Positions 1-11,944 of a DNA stretch of 64,000 bases are shown here, one piece after another. The stretch covers positions 1,178,001-1,242,000 of the forward strand of contig JAGPNK010000009.1 in the NCBI GenBank assembly GCA_020746835.1, given 5' to 3'. How positions within the stretch are numbered: the first letter of the stretch is position 1; every line of letters starts with the position of its first letter. The notes beneath the pieces are model-generated. The model had not been told where the DNA came from and did no database searches. It saw only the letters and a list, made by a program, of their open reading frames with translations. This stretch comes from Stachybotrys elegans (lineage: Eukaryota; Ascomycota; Sordariomycetes; Hypocreales; Stachybotryaceae). A program made the position numbers and the translations under genes.

Positions 1-141
1 GGGCGATTACAAAAGCACGTTCCGATTGGGCGATGGAGAATTAGGTAATGCAGCGTGGTGCCCCTCCATCCACGCTTTTGTCAGCCTTCTCTCCGAGCAT
101 TCTACCAGCTTCGATAACTTCACGCACTGTTGTAGTCAATC

Positions 142-870
142 ATGGCTGACAAGGGTACGTGTCTCCCTCTCGAGCGGTTTATGGCTTGTTATGCTACGTA
201 TTCTATCTACCCGACAAAGTTCTAACCATGTCAGAACCCAACCCCGCCGAGGAGGCAGCTGCCCGCGCCAGAGAGGTCGAGGAGCAGAGCGCGCTGCCGT
301 ACAAATGGAACCAGACCATCGGCGAGCTCGACGTCACTTTCTCGGTCCCCGGAAACCTCAAGTCTAGAGACCTCGCCATCGACATCAAGAAGCAGAAGCT
401 CGTCGCGGGCATCAAGGGCCAGGAGCCCGTCATCAACGTAGGCAGAATCCTCCTCCGCAACCGCTTGATTCTGTTTTTCCCCCGGCGCGCGCTGACCCCC
501 AAATCTTTCCTCACAACAGGGCGACCTCCCCCACGCCGTGCACGTCGACGACTCGACCTGGACCATTTCGAGCAATGCCGACGGCACCAAGACGGTCGAG
601 ATCCACCTGGACAAGGTCAACAAGATGGAGTGGTGGCCGCATGTCGTGACGGGCGCGCCCAAGATCGACGTCACCAAGATCCAGCCTGAGAACTCGAAGC
701 TGTCGGATCTGGATGGGGAGACGCGCGGTATGGTGGAGAAGATGATGTTCGACCAGCGCCAGAAGGAGCAGGGTCTGCCCACGTCGGACGAGCAGAAGAA
801 GATGGATATCCTCAAAAAGTTCCAGGAGCAGCACCCAGAGATGGACTTTAGCAAGGCTAAAATCAACTGA
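142..870 (+). CDS. nudC: Nuclear movement protein NudC (CS domain)
   Basis: Spliced CDS join(142..154, 235..437, 520..870), 188 aa; both introns are GT-AG and the frame closes exactly. A short acidic, helical N-terminus (residues 1-25) leads into a p23/CS domain that starts at [14 protein letters not shown] (about residue 27) and runs to about 112, including WTISSNADG and the MEWWPHV segment typical of NudC. The C-terminal helix with [19 protein letters not shown] is the family signature. NudC proteins are Hsp90-linked co-chaperones that stabilise LIS1/dynein-pathway proteins and so support nuclear migration in hyphae. Length matches fungal NudC. The gene is convergent with ame1, whose stop lies about 120 bp away. 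Identification is firm; the role is from the family. Confidence 0.93.
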
Positions 871-993
871 GGGGGTTAGGCGCGGGTGGAAGAGAGTCGA
901 GGCTCCAGTGTTGAACGAATTCATGAATTCGGGTATCACATAAAAGGTTCAGAAAAAAAATACAAAAAGGTATCTGGCCAATCATTGCTTCAT

Positions 994-3100
994 TCATCTG
1001 GTTTCGAGCGCCACGGCCGCTCGCTCCAGGAAGGCGTTAAATTCTTTCACTTGGCGCAGGAGGCCGCCCGAGGAGCTATTCGAGCTGGCCTGCTCGACGA
1101 TGCGCGCGAGCACCAGGTCCAGATTGGCAAGCTCCGCTTGCTTCTGCTCCGAGCGGGACAGCTCGGGCGCGTCTGTGCCTTGCTCTACTGCGAGCTCAAT
1201 GTCGTGCATGAGTGAGGATATGTTGAGTTGGTACTACATAAAGATTAGCAGCTACAGGGCTAAAAGCTCCAGTGGTGATGCATACCTTGGAGTCTGACGA
1301 GTCTTGTTCATGCTTGATGCGGACTTCGTCCATGCGCAGAGCGACCTGTTCTCGCTCGGCTTTGAGGCGAAGAATCTCTTCGCGCAGCGCGAGCTTCTCT
1401 TTCTGCACATGCCGGACTCGTTTTCGGAGAGAGTGCCAGTGGTTAAGTTGTATCGCCTGTGTCCATCAGCAACGGAGTATTTATTAAGAAGGGGGCCGCG
1501 GCAACTCACGTGTTCTAGCAAACGAGTGCTGAGCTCTTCTCTGTATGCCTCAACTGCGCGTATCTTGACCCGTGCTTCCTTTTTCTTGGCTGCATCGGGT
1601 GCTTCTGCTGCAGCCTGCTGGAACTGTGTCAGGGCTGTCGCGATCACCTCTTCGCACACCTGTGCCAGCACATCCACGACGCTCTCTCCGCTGTGGTTGG
1701 CGAAAGGAATTGCGGCCACCAGGGTATCAGAGGCATCGTCTTCACGCTTCTTATTGTGAACGAAGCCCTGTACGGTAATTTCGATGGTTGGATCCTCTCC
1801 ATCCTCACTGCGTCGCCGGGGTTTGGACGTCTTTGACTTGGGGCCTTTAGACTTGGCAGCTGCTGGCTGTGTCTTCCGGGGCGCAGGTTGTTTTTGGATG
1901 ACGGGGCTCTTTGTCGGTTTGCCACGCCTTCGCTTGGGGGCGCTCTCCTCGATGGCTGATTCTTCCATCATGCTCGATCCGAGCTCGGGGGATAGCCTTG
2001 ATTGGCTCACACGACGGCGTTTTCTGCCTATTCTCTCTGCAGCCTCGTCTACTCCGATTTCTTCAGCCTCTTCTTGCTCCTCCTCTGTTTCTTCGCCGTT
2101 GTACACCTCGGGTTCTTCGGCCTGTTCCCCCTCCTCCTCCTCCTCTGTCTCATCTGCGCCTTGAGGTTCCGCATGATTTGAGATGCGGGATTCATCAGCT
2201 TCATCCTCTGGAGACGAGAGTTCGTCACCCTGATGGGAGTGTATCGATGCTGTTTTCTCTGGCGATGGCTCGTCCGCTTCCTCTTCCATAGTTTCTTCTG
2301 GTCTACTCTGTCGTGCGGCCCGGGAGGAGGCAGCTCCCATGCTTCTCCGTACCTTACGTATGAGCGGCGAGGAGGATGCTGGCCCTGGTCCATCTGTGCT
2401 CAACACATCCTGCAGTCTATTGCTAGATCCCAGTACGCCGCTCGTGGGGATGTCTATCCTGCTGAGGGCCGCCCGTGCATCTAGAGGGCTTTCTGCAATC
2501 TCCTCCACCGCCAGTCTTTGGGAGCTGCGTCGGCGCGGTTCTGGTGGGGGAGGGCTCGACGGTTGGGGTGGTGATTCTGCTGCGCTTGGCTCTGAATTGG
2601 CTTCATCAGGTTGGTCTGGGACAGATTGCCTGGAGCGGGATGATGCCGCCGAGTCCGCGTCTGGGGATGGTTGATCCAGCAGCGTCGGGTCCGTCCTCTC
2701 ATCCTGCTGGATCGGTTCCTGGGGGGGCTCTGGAAGTTCGTCGGGACTCCTGGTCGCTAGTCTTGAGGATCTTCGTCTCGCCGGTGTTCCCTCTCCTGAT
2801 ACTTCGTCTGATCGCCCCTCGTCCGCTGCAGGTTCTTTTGCTGATGATTCCGATGTGTCGCTCGGTGGCGCAGGCTCGGGGAGAACCAAACCAGGAATGT
2901 CGAAGTTGAAAGAATCATCACCTAGATTTGTCCGTCTTCAAACCTAATGTTAGCGGTTTGGCAGAAATGACGAGTTCTGTGTGCACGTACTGCGCACCTC
3001 GAAGGCGTTCGTTGAGGCGCTCGGCGCGGGCTTCGCGACCTGAGAATCTTGTTAATTGGCTCCAGCTGCGATCTCATAGTCAAAACATACCGGTAGCCAT
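994..3100 (-). CDS. ame1: Inner kinetochore subunit Ame1 / CENP-U homologue
   Basis: Spliced CDS complement(994..1233, 1286..1456, 1510..2935, 2991..3039, 3091..3100), 631 aa, five exons with GT-AG introns and a closed frame. The N-terminus (MATGREARAERLNERLRG, then NFDIPG) and the C-terminal coiled-coil block with HWHSLRKRVR, EEILRLKAEREQVALRMDEV and a closing LxxLMHDIELAVEQ helix are what fungal Ame1 (CENP-U) proteins carry. The middle, about residues 60-400, is low-complexity: Ser/Pro-rich, then acidic Glu runs, then basic KPRRR-type patches. Ame1 pairs with Okp1 in the COMA/CCAN complex, linking CENP-A chromatin to the Mis12 complex. I assign it from remembered motif shape, not from a search; another coiled-coil kinetochore protein is less likely. 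The first exon has only 10 coding bases. Confidence 0.8.
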
Positions 3101-3635
3101 TTTGGGGGGGCTTCCGCGCGAAATTTCTTCTAGTTCGCTACATGCGAAACCCTGGGTGCATGATGTGGTTGCAAGGCGATGTGAGTCGTGATGATGATGC
3201 TGAAGTTTGGCCAGTTTACGCGTTGTGCCGACCAGTAGACGCGTCGTTAGCGGTCCACTGGCGGTCTGCATTCCGCGGGGTTGAATACCGATTACAGCGC
3301 CCACATCCCCAAAACCCACTGAGGTAACCTCATGAAGGCAGATCCAATTGTGTTGAATCCCCCACTGTCCATGAACAACTTCAAGTGACGCATGAGCATT
3401 CGAACAGAATATACACGTTGTCTGATCATATTACTGCATTGATTGCTTCTCCCTTTTCATTGGTGGTATTGCCTTCCAGTTTCAACGCCAACCGTGGCCT
3501 GTGGCCAGATGTTTTCCCATGGCCCCTTCAATCCGAATTTTAACAAAACAAATACAAATAGCCTGCTATTCAATCGCAATCATGAAAGGTGGGAAGAAAT
3601 AGCAAAGCCAAATATACCCAGGCCCGGTCCACTCA
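3101..3635. other. Intergenic: ame1 promoter and LicD-gene 3' flank
   Basis: No ORF or RNA gene is visible. It must hold the ame1 promoter and the 3' end of the LicD-type gene. A C/A-rich and AT-mixed stretch near 3530-3610 has no recognisable element. Confidence 0.5.
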
Positions 3636-4740
3636 TCACCAAGTTTGGACTACTCGATCGACCCGGTCAAACTCTCTGTAGTCGTCATCCTCCTCGTCGG
3701 GCTTCACCCATCGCATCTTGTCGGTACTGAACGTGTACCTGCAGGAGATCAGTCCATCTATTCACATGCATGGTGGCGCTAAACTTACCCCTTCCATTCG
3801 GTGTTGGTCAACACATCGCTCCCATACTGAGAAACCAGCATGGCTTCGTACATGAAGGGGATCTTGGCCGCTACCCCTTCGAATTTGGTGTCGCGTAGCG
3901 GGTACAGGTATGTATCCTAGGCCAAGGTCAGCGTAGATTCATGCCATGTGCCCCGGCACACCTACGCGGAATTGATGTCCACTCTTGTCGTAGAGGATGC
4001 CTTCGCCTTCGCGATGATTTATGGCATACCGCACGGCCGAGATGTCGATGTAAAGCCCCGACTCCATGTCGATCCAACGGGCGTCGACGGAGTTGAGCCC
4101 GTCATCGGACTCGCGATGGGTGTGGTGCGGGTTCACCTCGAGGAGGTAGTTCCGGCCTTCAGGCATGCCCTCGTACTGGTAGTAGTAGACAGTCATGTTG
4201 TAGTAGGCCGCCATGAAATAAATGTCGGCCTCTGAGACAGCCACATTTGCATCAAGATCCCAGGGCATCACCTGGTCTTGTCAGATATCCATCATGGAAC
4301 AGAGCAAGTGGTCGGTTACTGACCTTTTGCCCCCAGTACCAGCCGAGAAGTGTGCCGTGCATCAGCCATGTCTGGACGCCAATCTCACGGCAGGTCGCGA
4401 GGTAGGTCTGCACCAAAGCTACGAGAATCGGCAGCTGGTCCTTCTCGCGCAAGGCCTTCCGGAAATATCTCCCATCGTAATGACTGTTGTGCCTGGGAAC
4501 ATCAGTCTTGCGCTTTTGGGCGATGGCTACAACACATACTCGCTTTCCGCTACATAGAGTTGGTCAGCAGTCTGAGGATGGGATCTAGAAGAGAGACGTA
4601 CCAAAATGCTTAGGTTCGGGGTACTCTTTCCCATCGTATATGACGCCCCGTTTGACTGACGCAGGTGATGTGCCGGGAGCTCCGGCAGCAACGGATATCA
4701 GTCCGACGGCGCCGGTGAGTATTAGATTCCAAATTCGCAT
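3636..4740 (-). CDS. Secreted LicD-family (MNN4-like) phosphotransferase domain protein
   Basis: Spliced CDS complement(3636..3738, 3789..3916, 3966..4271, 4324..4492, 4540..4549, 4602..4740), 284 aa. It has six exons, one of only 10 nt; the six lengths sum to an exact multiple of three. Residues 1-20 form a signal peptide. The LicD core is clear: HYDGRYF, then WLMHGTLLGWYWGQ (about 92-105), MPWDLDANVAVSE right after, then WIDMESGLYIDI and DTYLYPLRDTKFEG. The metal-binding Asp of PWDLD is kept. LicD proteins are nucleotidyltransferase-fold enzymes that move phosphocholine or similar groups; fungal Mnn4-type members promote mannosylphosphate addition to glycans. This is a short, soluble, secreted or lumenal member; the true substrate is unknown. 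It is divergent from the ERD2-family gene. Confidence 0.85.
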
Positions 4741-5804
4741 CTCAAGCGCATGTCCACCTGCATGAGATGAATGCTGGAAGAAGATGGAGGACGATGTTGA
4801 GAAGCGGGATGAGCTCCTCGTATGCTTTTGGCGGGTTCCAAGGAGATATAAAGAAAACGTCTGCGTCAGAATAGCTAATGAGACACAGGAAAGAGCCGTC
4901 GGTGCTCCGGAACATTCATTCAGGTAGTGGAAAAGGTAGTATGCACACTTCAGGGATGCCAATCAGGCACGTTGTCAAGGGGCAAACCTGTAATAGGAGT
5001 GCACGCGTACAGGCGGCGATGCTCCACCCAATCGGTCCCTTCATCCATCAACGAGACCTTTTGGCTACCAAAATAGATTCAATGCCTACCTAGTACCCGG
5101 GAGTACTGTACTACGTGAGGTAGTAAAGCAAGTACCTGCTACGCGTCATGACACGAATGACATGGGAATCTAGCATTACAAGCTCATGATACATCAGTAA
5201 ATCGTGTACGGAGTATGGCTTGGGCAAATGCCCCATCCACACGCCTTCGAGCATCAGTGGAGTCTACTTTCTCCCACGGCCTGTGGGGGCTTCTGTCATA
5301 GATGCACCGATCGTATCAAGGCGTTGGATCCAATCGGCCAGCAGATGCGAGATGCAATGCGGGTGTTGATCCAGTGTTGCTCCATACATATCTTATCACC
5401 TGGCAGCTCTGCCACCCCCTAGAAAAGGAGACCTCAGCACCCTACTAGGTACTAAGGCAGGTAGGTAGGTATGTACCACCTACGTAGTACAGTGGCTGAG
5501 ACATGCCTGTGCTGGGTTACGTAAGTCAAGCGCGACCTTCTCAGGCACGCCTCCAACGGAACATGGCTCGCTTCCGCTTCCGCTCGTCGGACAGCTCCCA
5601 TCCTCAACAACCAACGGCGTCCTAATCCCTTCGCCCTTGTTCACCAGCGCTGGCTCGCTCTCGTGCCAGCCATCATCGCCACCATCGGCTCGCATCGCCA
5701 GCCGTCGATTTGAAGCTCTCTCGCACCAGATTCGTCCTCCATCTTGTCTGTGGTAGCGCCAGCTGTTATCAGGCCCTTGAGCCGAGCCGAGCTGAGCCAT
5801 CGCC
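4741..5804. promoter_or_regulatory. Divergent promoter region, LicD gene / ERD2-family gene
   Basis: About 1.06 kb between two divergent start codons. There is no gene. It holds two clusters of GTAC/TACCTAC-type short palindromic motifs at about 5087-5135 and 5441-5490. The last 300 bp before the ERD2-family start is pyrimidine-rich, as expected of a fungal leader. Confidence 0.5.
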
Positions 5805-6973
5805 ATGGGCGCCTGGAACGTATGTCGCCGAACCCCTCCCATCATGATCCCGCCTCGTCATCAGCATCTAATGTCTCTATAGCTTTTCCGTATCCTGGGA
5901 GACTGCTCCCATCTCCTCTCCAAGCTCATCCTTATCTCCGCCATCCACCGCAACCGAAGCGCTGAGGGCGTCTCCCTCATCACCCAGATCCTCTATGCCG
6001 TCGTCTTCTGTACCCGCTATCTGGACATCTTCCACGAGAGCTATGTGTGGAATCTTCTTTTCAAGATCTTCTACATCTTTTCCTCCTTCTACATCCTCGC
6101 CGTGATGCAATGGGTGGTCCCCCGCTCGCGCGAGCGTGAGATCGCCTGGAAGATGGGCGCCATCATTCTCGGCGGTTCCCTCGTCCTTTCGCCCTTTGTC
6201 ATGCTGATCTTCGAGAAGTACTGGAGCTTCTTTGCTGTAAGTGGCCGTAGACTCGTTACTTTTCCGCTCGCTAACATCCTCAGTGGCTTTGGACGTTTTC
6301 CATCATCCTCGAATCCGTTTGCGTCCTCCCACAGCTGCTGCTCCTTCGACAGACGACCGTCCCCACCGTCATCGACTCTTTCTACCTCGTTGCTCTTGGC
6401 TCGTACAGAGGACTCTACTGCATAAACTGGTTCGTCCGAGAGCTCGACGTGTCCGACCGCCCCCCGGATGCTGTGTCCGTCATCTTTGGTGTGATCCAGA
6501 CCGCGCTCTACGTGGACTTTGCCTGGGTCTACTACACCCGCCAGCGTGTCAAGCTTCGCGGTGGCGGCGTTGTGGATGCCGACGACTTGAGCCGCGGTTG
6601 GTTCCTGCGACGCATATTTGGCAAGATTCCTACCCAAGAAGAGGATGAGGAGAGCGGTGCTGCCTTTGGCGCTGGCAACGGCAACGGCAACGGCAACGGT
6701 ACCCGTGGTGGTCGTCCCAAGTGGGGAAGCCGCGGTATCTCCATCAGCGCAGACGAAGGGGTCCTAGAGACTGAGCGACTCACCCGCGAGGATGACGATC
6801 GTCTGGACGATGACGATGTTGCCGACCCCGATGCCAAGATGCATGACCCAGATGAGCTTGCCAGGGCACTGGATGATGACGAGGACGACAATACGCGCGC
6901 ATCGTCGTCAGCCCCCAAGCCGCCCACCACAACACCCGCGGGGATTCGAAGCGGTGATGAGTGGGATGACTGA
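5805..6973 (+). CDS. erd2: ER lumen protein-retaining (KDEL) receptor family protein with long acidic tail
   Basis: Spliced CDS join(5805..5819, 5883..6236, 6284..6973), 352 aa. The body, residues 1 to about 208, is a seven-helix ERD2 protein: LFRILGDCSHLLSKLILI, RSAEGVSLITQILY, VFCTRYLDIF and the late YRGLYCINWFVRE and FAWVYYTRQ segments. ERD2 receptors bind HDEL/KDEL cargo in the Golgi and return it to the ER in COPI vesicles. Classic ERD2 proteins are about 210 aa and stop soon after the last helix. This one adds about 140 residues: a Gly-Asn run (GNGNGNG) and long Asp/Glu-rich stretches ending in DEWDD. The tail is encoded in the same exon with no stop, so it looks real. It could be the main receptor or a divergent paralogue; the fold is sure, the cargo is not. 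Confidence 0.88.
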
Positions 6974-7716
6974 GCAGTCATCGACGTTGTATTGATTGTA
7001 TGCCTACTGTATGTCGGAGGGTATGGGAGAACGTGTGGGGGATATGGGAGGATCACGGCTTCGGCAAACTGTGGCTCGAGCCATGGGTATTGTGTTCTAT
7101 TTTGCTGGGTTTATCTGGAGTTGTATAAAGCAGTCACAATACAAGTTCTTCTCAAATTGAGCATTGTATGGAAACATGGCAGACCCTCACATGCGCCAAC
7201 CCAACTGACAAGTCTTGGCACTTCCATGTTGCTTGCTGTCCCTGGATCTAAGGCACGGACATCCTGCAGCCTTGGTAGTGGGCCATGCTAGTAGGGATTA
7301 CATGCAGAACCCACGATACTACGGAGTATAATTTAGAAATCTTTACTGGCAAAGTGGTGCGTAGTGGCAGATTTTAGAGGCATACGACGTCCTTTTTGTG
7401 CAGCTCGATATGAGACTGCCAAGATCCATTGAAAATCAGGTTACTCCTAATACTCCGCAAATCGAAACAAATATCCATCCAGTATCTCAGAGCTTTCTCT
7501 GGATAGCTAGAACTCCTGTGCCTTTCTGGCAACCGGCATCCCGCGCGCATCCCGCGTGTTGAACTCCTCCTTGGCCCGAGGCAATTAGATAGAAAATAAA
7601 TGGTAAAATGGAGGCAATGTCCTCTTAAGACGCCTAGCCATTCTAGGTGGAAGATAGATGCGAAGCGAAACTTGAAACGTGGGCGAGTAAAAACCGTAAC
7701 GCGCTCGTAAATCACA
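6974..7716. other. Convergent 3' flanks, ERD2-family gene and adenylate kinase
   Basis: About 740 bp between two convergent stop codons. No ORF with coding character and no RNA gene seen. Confidence 0.5.
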
Positions 7717-8556
7717 TTAACCGGTGAAGCGCTTCTCGAACTCAGTATATAGTTGAGGGCTGATCTCGTCGCTGCTCTGACCCTCGATCTCGATCAGGAC
7801 GCCCTTGGCGCCGTAATGCTCGAGCAGGGGCTCGCTCGTCTCCTCGAACTTGCGGAAGCGGGCGCGGTAGACCTCTTCGGAATCGTCGGGGCGCTGGATC
7901 AAGGCCTCGCCGGTAATATCGTCACGGCCGGGGACCTTGGGGGCGTTGAAGGAGGTATTGTACACACGGCCCGAGGGCTCATGAACCCAGCGGCCAGCGA
8001 TGCGCTCGAGGATGACGGAGAAGGGCGTCTTGATCGAGACGACGAGGTTGATGGGAATGATGCGGTCGAGGGCTTTGGCTTGGGCAGCGGTGCGGGGGAA
8101 GCCGTCGAGGAGGAAGGAGGCGGATGGCTCGTCAGAGGGCTGAGGCGGAGGCGCATGCTGGTCGAGCGACAGCTGCGAGGTGATGATGGTATCGACGGAG
8201 ACATCGGCGCCGTAGGATCCGGATGCGGCGGAAGTTGTGGCCTCGGAGTTGAGCGTCATGACGGGGTAGGCATGGGCGCCAGGGTGGCCGTAGAGCCAGC
8301 CGCGGGTGAAGAGCTCGTTGGAGATGAGGCGGAGGACGAGGTCATCGGCGACGAGCCCGCCGGACTTGATGGTGGACTCGACCTTGATGCCCAGCGGGGT
8401 GCGTTTCTTGACGTTGGAGCGCAGCAGGTCGCCGGTGCTGATGGAGGAGAGCTGGGGGAACCGGCGGAGGAGGCGCTCGCTCTGGGTGCCCTTGCCGACG
8501 CCGGGCGCACCGATGAGGATGACGCGCGCGGCACGATTGAGCTGCCGGGAGGACAT
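7717..8556 (-). CDS. adk2: Mitochondrial GTP:AMP phosphotransferase (adenylate kinase 3 type)
   Basis: Single-exon CDS, 279 aa, starting MSSRQLNRAARVILIG. The P-loop GAPGVGKGT is at residues 16-24, followed by the NMP-binding STGDLLRSN, the LLDGFPRTAAQA motif and the LID region GRWVHEPSGRVYNTSFNAP with DDITGEALIQRPDD. These fit the fungal Adk2/AK3 subfamily, which phosphorylates AMP with GTP (or ITP) in the mitochondrial matrix, recycling GTP from the TCA cycle. About 45 extra residues, Ser/Thr/Pro-rich, sit between the LRLISNEL helix and the DGFPRT motif, longer than bacterial Adk. The same frame stays open upstream to 8844, but the start at 8556 directly precedes the conserved core. The N-terminus is short for a presequence but basic. 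Convergent with the ERD2-family gene. Confidence 0.92.
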   Translation of the reverse strand: MSSRQLNRAARVILIGAPGVGKGTQSERLLRRFPQLSSISTGDLLRSNVKKRTPLGIKVESTIKSGGLVADDLVLRLISNELFTRGWLYGHPGAHAYPVMTLNSEATTSAASGSYGADVSVDTIITSQLSLDQHAPPPQPSDEPSASFLLDGFPRTAAQAKALDRIIPINLVVSIKTPFSVILERIAGRWVHEPSGRVYNTSFNAPKVPGRDDITGEALIQRPDDSEEVYRARFRKFEETSEPLLEHYGAKGVLIEIEGQSSDEISPQLYTEFEKRFTG

Positions 8557-11500
8557 TGGAAGAGGCGGAGGAGGGGCGGGCGGATGCAACGCCGCAGTCA
8601 GACGGAGGATCGGGTGCCGTTTCGCTTGCTGTCGAGATGTATGTCCAATGGCTGAATTATTAATATATAAAATTTGTAACTCGAACAGAGCCCCCCAGGG
8701 TCGAGGGCTGGCGATTATACACAGGCGAACAGGGAAGCTATGCGCTCGCTCAGAAGGACATGGTGGTGGGAAAAAAGAGAGAGAGAGGAAGCAAGGGTTG
8801 GAAGAAGAAAGAGGAGAAAGGGCGGGAAATGGTTGAGTTGTCAAGGGATGGATGGGATGGGTTGGAGAATGTCGTTGGAGAAGGCCGAGGCAGTCCGAGG
8901 AGGGGGATCTTCCTTGCGTGGCGTCTTCAGATGCTAGAGCGAGAGGGAGACCCGCGAGTAATTTACAGAGGAGGATGGGCCGTTGGAGAGAGACCCTTTA
9001 TTATTACGTGTTGCGTCAGAGGCAGCCTGGTCCGGATATCCGGGGGAATGGTGTGTGTGGTGGACATGATGACCAGTAAATGTGATATGTTTCCTTGTAG
9101 AGAAATGCCCCGAAGCTGGGGATTGCCGCTGCCTTGGACCGGAGTTTGGAGTTTCTGGCCTCGGCGACTTCTAAAGCCTGAGGGCAGCCCTGTTGTTAGA
9201 GGGCGGCCTGTCACAAGCTCAACATCTTTGGCTCAACCATTTTCCTCACGGGCCTTTTTTTTTTTTTTTTTTTTTTCCTGCGTGGGGTATGCTACCCTGT
9301 AGCCAAAGCCCATGGAGCACGTCGCGATGGGATATCATCAGAGGAACCGGTGTTGTTGGTAATTACCACCATCGTTACATTGTTACTTGAATGATGTCAG
9401 GGTCTGTGCTTCTAGGAAAGACGTGGAAGTAAAATATAATGGAATTGTTAGACGGAGCCGCGTGTCACAAGCCTTTTTACCAAGTCGATTGTCTTGTTGG
9501 ATTGCGGTTACTGACTCCACCTCCACGTTTTGCCAATGCTCTAGTATCCAGGGCGAGGAAACCTGTACGTGAACAGTATATACGCGCATCGAGAGGCTGA
9601 TCTGCTAGAGGTCCCATGACTGTATATATGCTGCTGCCACTCTTCCTGCCACCTTGGTGTTCTGTGCTCCGGCTACAGGGTAAAGTCATCTAACCATCTC
9701 TCCATTGTCTGGCTCTACCCTGGCCAGCAACCGCCAGTCTTCACGTAGGCTAGTTGTACGGTTCTTATTTTTCATATCCGCACTATTAAGGCGAGGAGGA
9801 GGAGAGACCGTAAGCTTGTCCCGTCAGCCCTCATTGCGGATACTGACCAATGATTCCAGACGACAGCACCTTCAGCCAGCCTTGTCGAACACCCGCAAGA
9901 GCCAGAAGGATACGCCGATGAATAGCAATTACGTATACATCGGGTCAGCTAACTGTAGGTTGCCCTTTGCTGCTGCCGCTTCTGCCTCATCGTCCGACTC
10001 TGTTCCTGGTCCTATGGACAAAAGGGCAACCATCATTGTCAGCAATGTTCTTCCTCTCGCTGCATAGGCTTGTTTAGTAGCCTTCCACGACCAACTTAGC
10101 GATAGTAATCTGGTTAAGCGTTTGTAGCTCCCAATACCCGATCCTCTCCGGAATCCTGTTCCTGTGCCGAATTCGCCGCCGGCTCTGGCTTTTTGAGGGG
10201 AAACTGGATACCAGCATACGGTACATGGACGGCTGGCTCTCGGTGCTAACAAGTGCCGTCGAGATTGCTGACAACCACAATGGTTGAACAAGAGTCATGG
10301 GCCTCTACACGACTCTATCTACCCACCAGGATGGGTGGAGTGGTGGATTTGCAACTAGGTACCTGCTGCTCTACCTTGTTGACGAATACCTATTCTCCTC
10401 CTCCTCCAGGTTTTGATGCCTGGATCATGTCCATGCTTCCGGGTCAAGACGTGCGCTGGCGGTGTTACGAGTGCGAACGAGGCGGAACGAAGACGAACGA
10501 AAGCGAGCGCAGCCGTGGCAGGGTTCAGTTGCCGACCCAAACACGCATCGCTGCCAAGTCTCGCCAAACCGCTGGCCGTCTGCGATGCCGCTGGGGTCAT
10601 GTTCATGGCCTGACACGGACTCTGGGCTAGCGACCACAAGCTTCGTGTGGCTTCTCCATGATCGACGATTCCAAACCTCGAGAATCTCCGGCACATGGAC
10701 CTTTCCTCTCTCGCTTCTCCATCAGTGGCCTCTACTTGTTTATTTGATTCCCCTTATCGGAGGAGCATTGACCCTTTCACGGACGCACGGCTGCACTTTG
10801 TCGCCTTATGCAGCTCCAGCTGGACCGTGAGATCTAACCGCATCCAACCTAAGTCCCTTTTCAGATGGATACACTTGAACCGTGATCTTCATTTACTGTG
10901 GGAGGGGCTATCCGAATCCATCCTAGTGCAACTTCTCCTGTCAGCGTGGATGGAATCTGGTGCCATAAGACTCGCGGCGTAGTCAGTTACCCCTGACGCC
11001 ATGCACCTGTGCGCCGTCTCCCCGCAAGCCCGTAACCACACCGCGCCTACAGTAGTCGATGTGCACCGTCCAGCGAGGAGACGGGAATTCAATTGGAGTG
11101 GGACTTGGTAGGTAGGAGAGGAGATTGGCCTGCCTGAGGATGAGGAACTAGTAGTAGGTTGAAGTTTCAGCAGCACCAACACCAGCACCAACCTTACTAC
11201 GTATGTACGTTGGTCGCACAGCATGGCCCCCATCTTCCTCTGCTGCGGGTTCAAGGCGCGGGTGGGCGGCAAGGCATTGTTGATCTAAATCGAGCAATAA
11301 CGCCCCCATGAGGGAACCAAATATGTAAACGAACTGGACGGGCCCAGTCAGCCAGCTCAGCTGTTGCTATTTCCCTCTCGTGCAGCCCAGCCAACAAGCT
11401 TAGTAGCACCAGCTCGTTTCCATCGGCTAAGAGCTTGGCTACTTAGCGAGTAGGGCAGTGCAATGACTCGCCGCTCTAAAACCTCGACGGCGTGGAGCGA

Positions 11501-11944
11501 GCAACGTACAGACGGCCCAGCTCCATGGACGGGCCAGGCACAGGCACGCCCCTTTCCGGCCAATCACGGCGGGCTTCCGAGGGCGTGGATTACCCAGTAT
11601 GGGAGGGACCTCAGGGGGGAAGGATCCCCAGGCGATGCGAGATCCAGGATACACGTTCTCTTGGCTTTGCTTTGGCCTTGTAGAAGGGAAGATCGAAGTG
11701 GGCTGCCTGGCACGGCCCCCATCAGGCTCGCTCAAGCGTCCTGCTCATTTCCATGCTGCGGCGTGCGGTGCGGCGTGCCCTTGTCTGCGGCCATAAAGCT
11801 GCGACGGCGTCCCATCTTCTCGTCTGCTCTTTGCCTCACTCCTGTCTCCCATTGTCGTCTCTTCCATCACTCATTTGACCTCTGATTCTCCAATCACCTT
11901 GTTCTTAAAACAGAATCTATCGACTCTCCTTTTCTTCAGCCAAC
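8557..11944. other. 3.4-kb gene-free interval
   Basis: Between the start codons of two divergent genes (adk2 and the GPI-type protein). I read it in all frames and see only short overlapping ORFs without domain character. It holds a run of 22 T at 9255-9276, a purine-rich GA block at 8760-8830 and a few GTAC-rich motifs near 10355-10380. A non-coding RNA or poorly conserved gene could be missed. Confidence 0.45.
9255..9276. repeat. Poly(T) run, 22 nt
   Basis: Uninterrupted homopolymer of 22 T flanked by GGCC and CCTG. Seen directly; length may be unreliable in sequencing. Confidence 0.9.

Noticed and set aside
7753..8655. 300-aa plus-strand open frame opposite adenylate kinase
   Set aside because: Antisense shadow; the minus strand has all adenylate kinase motifs.
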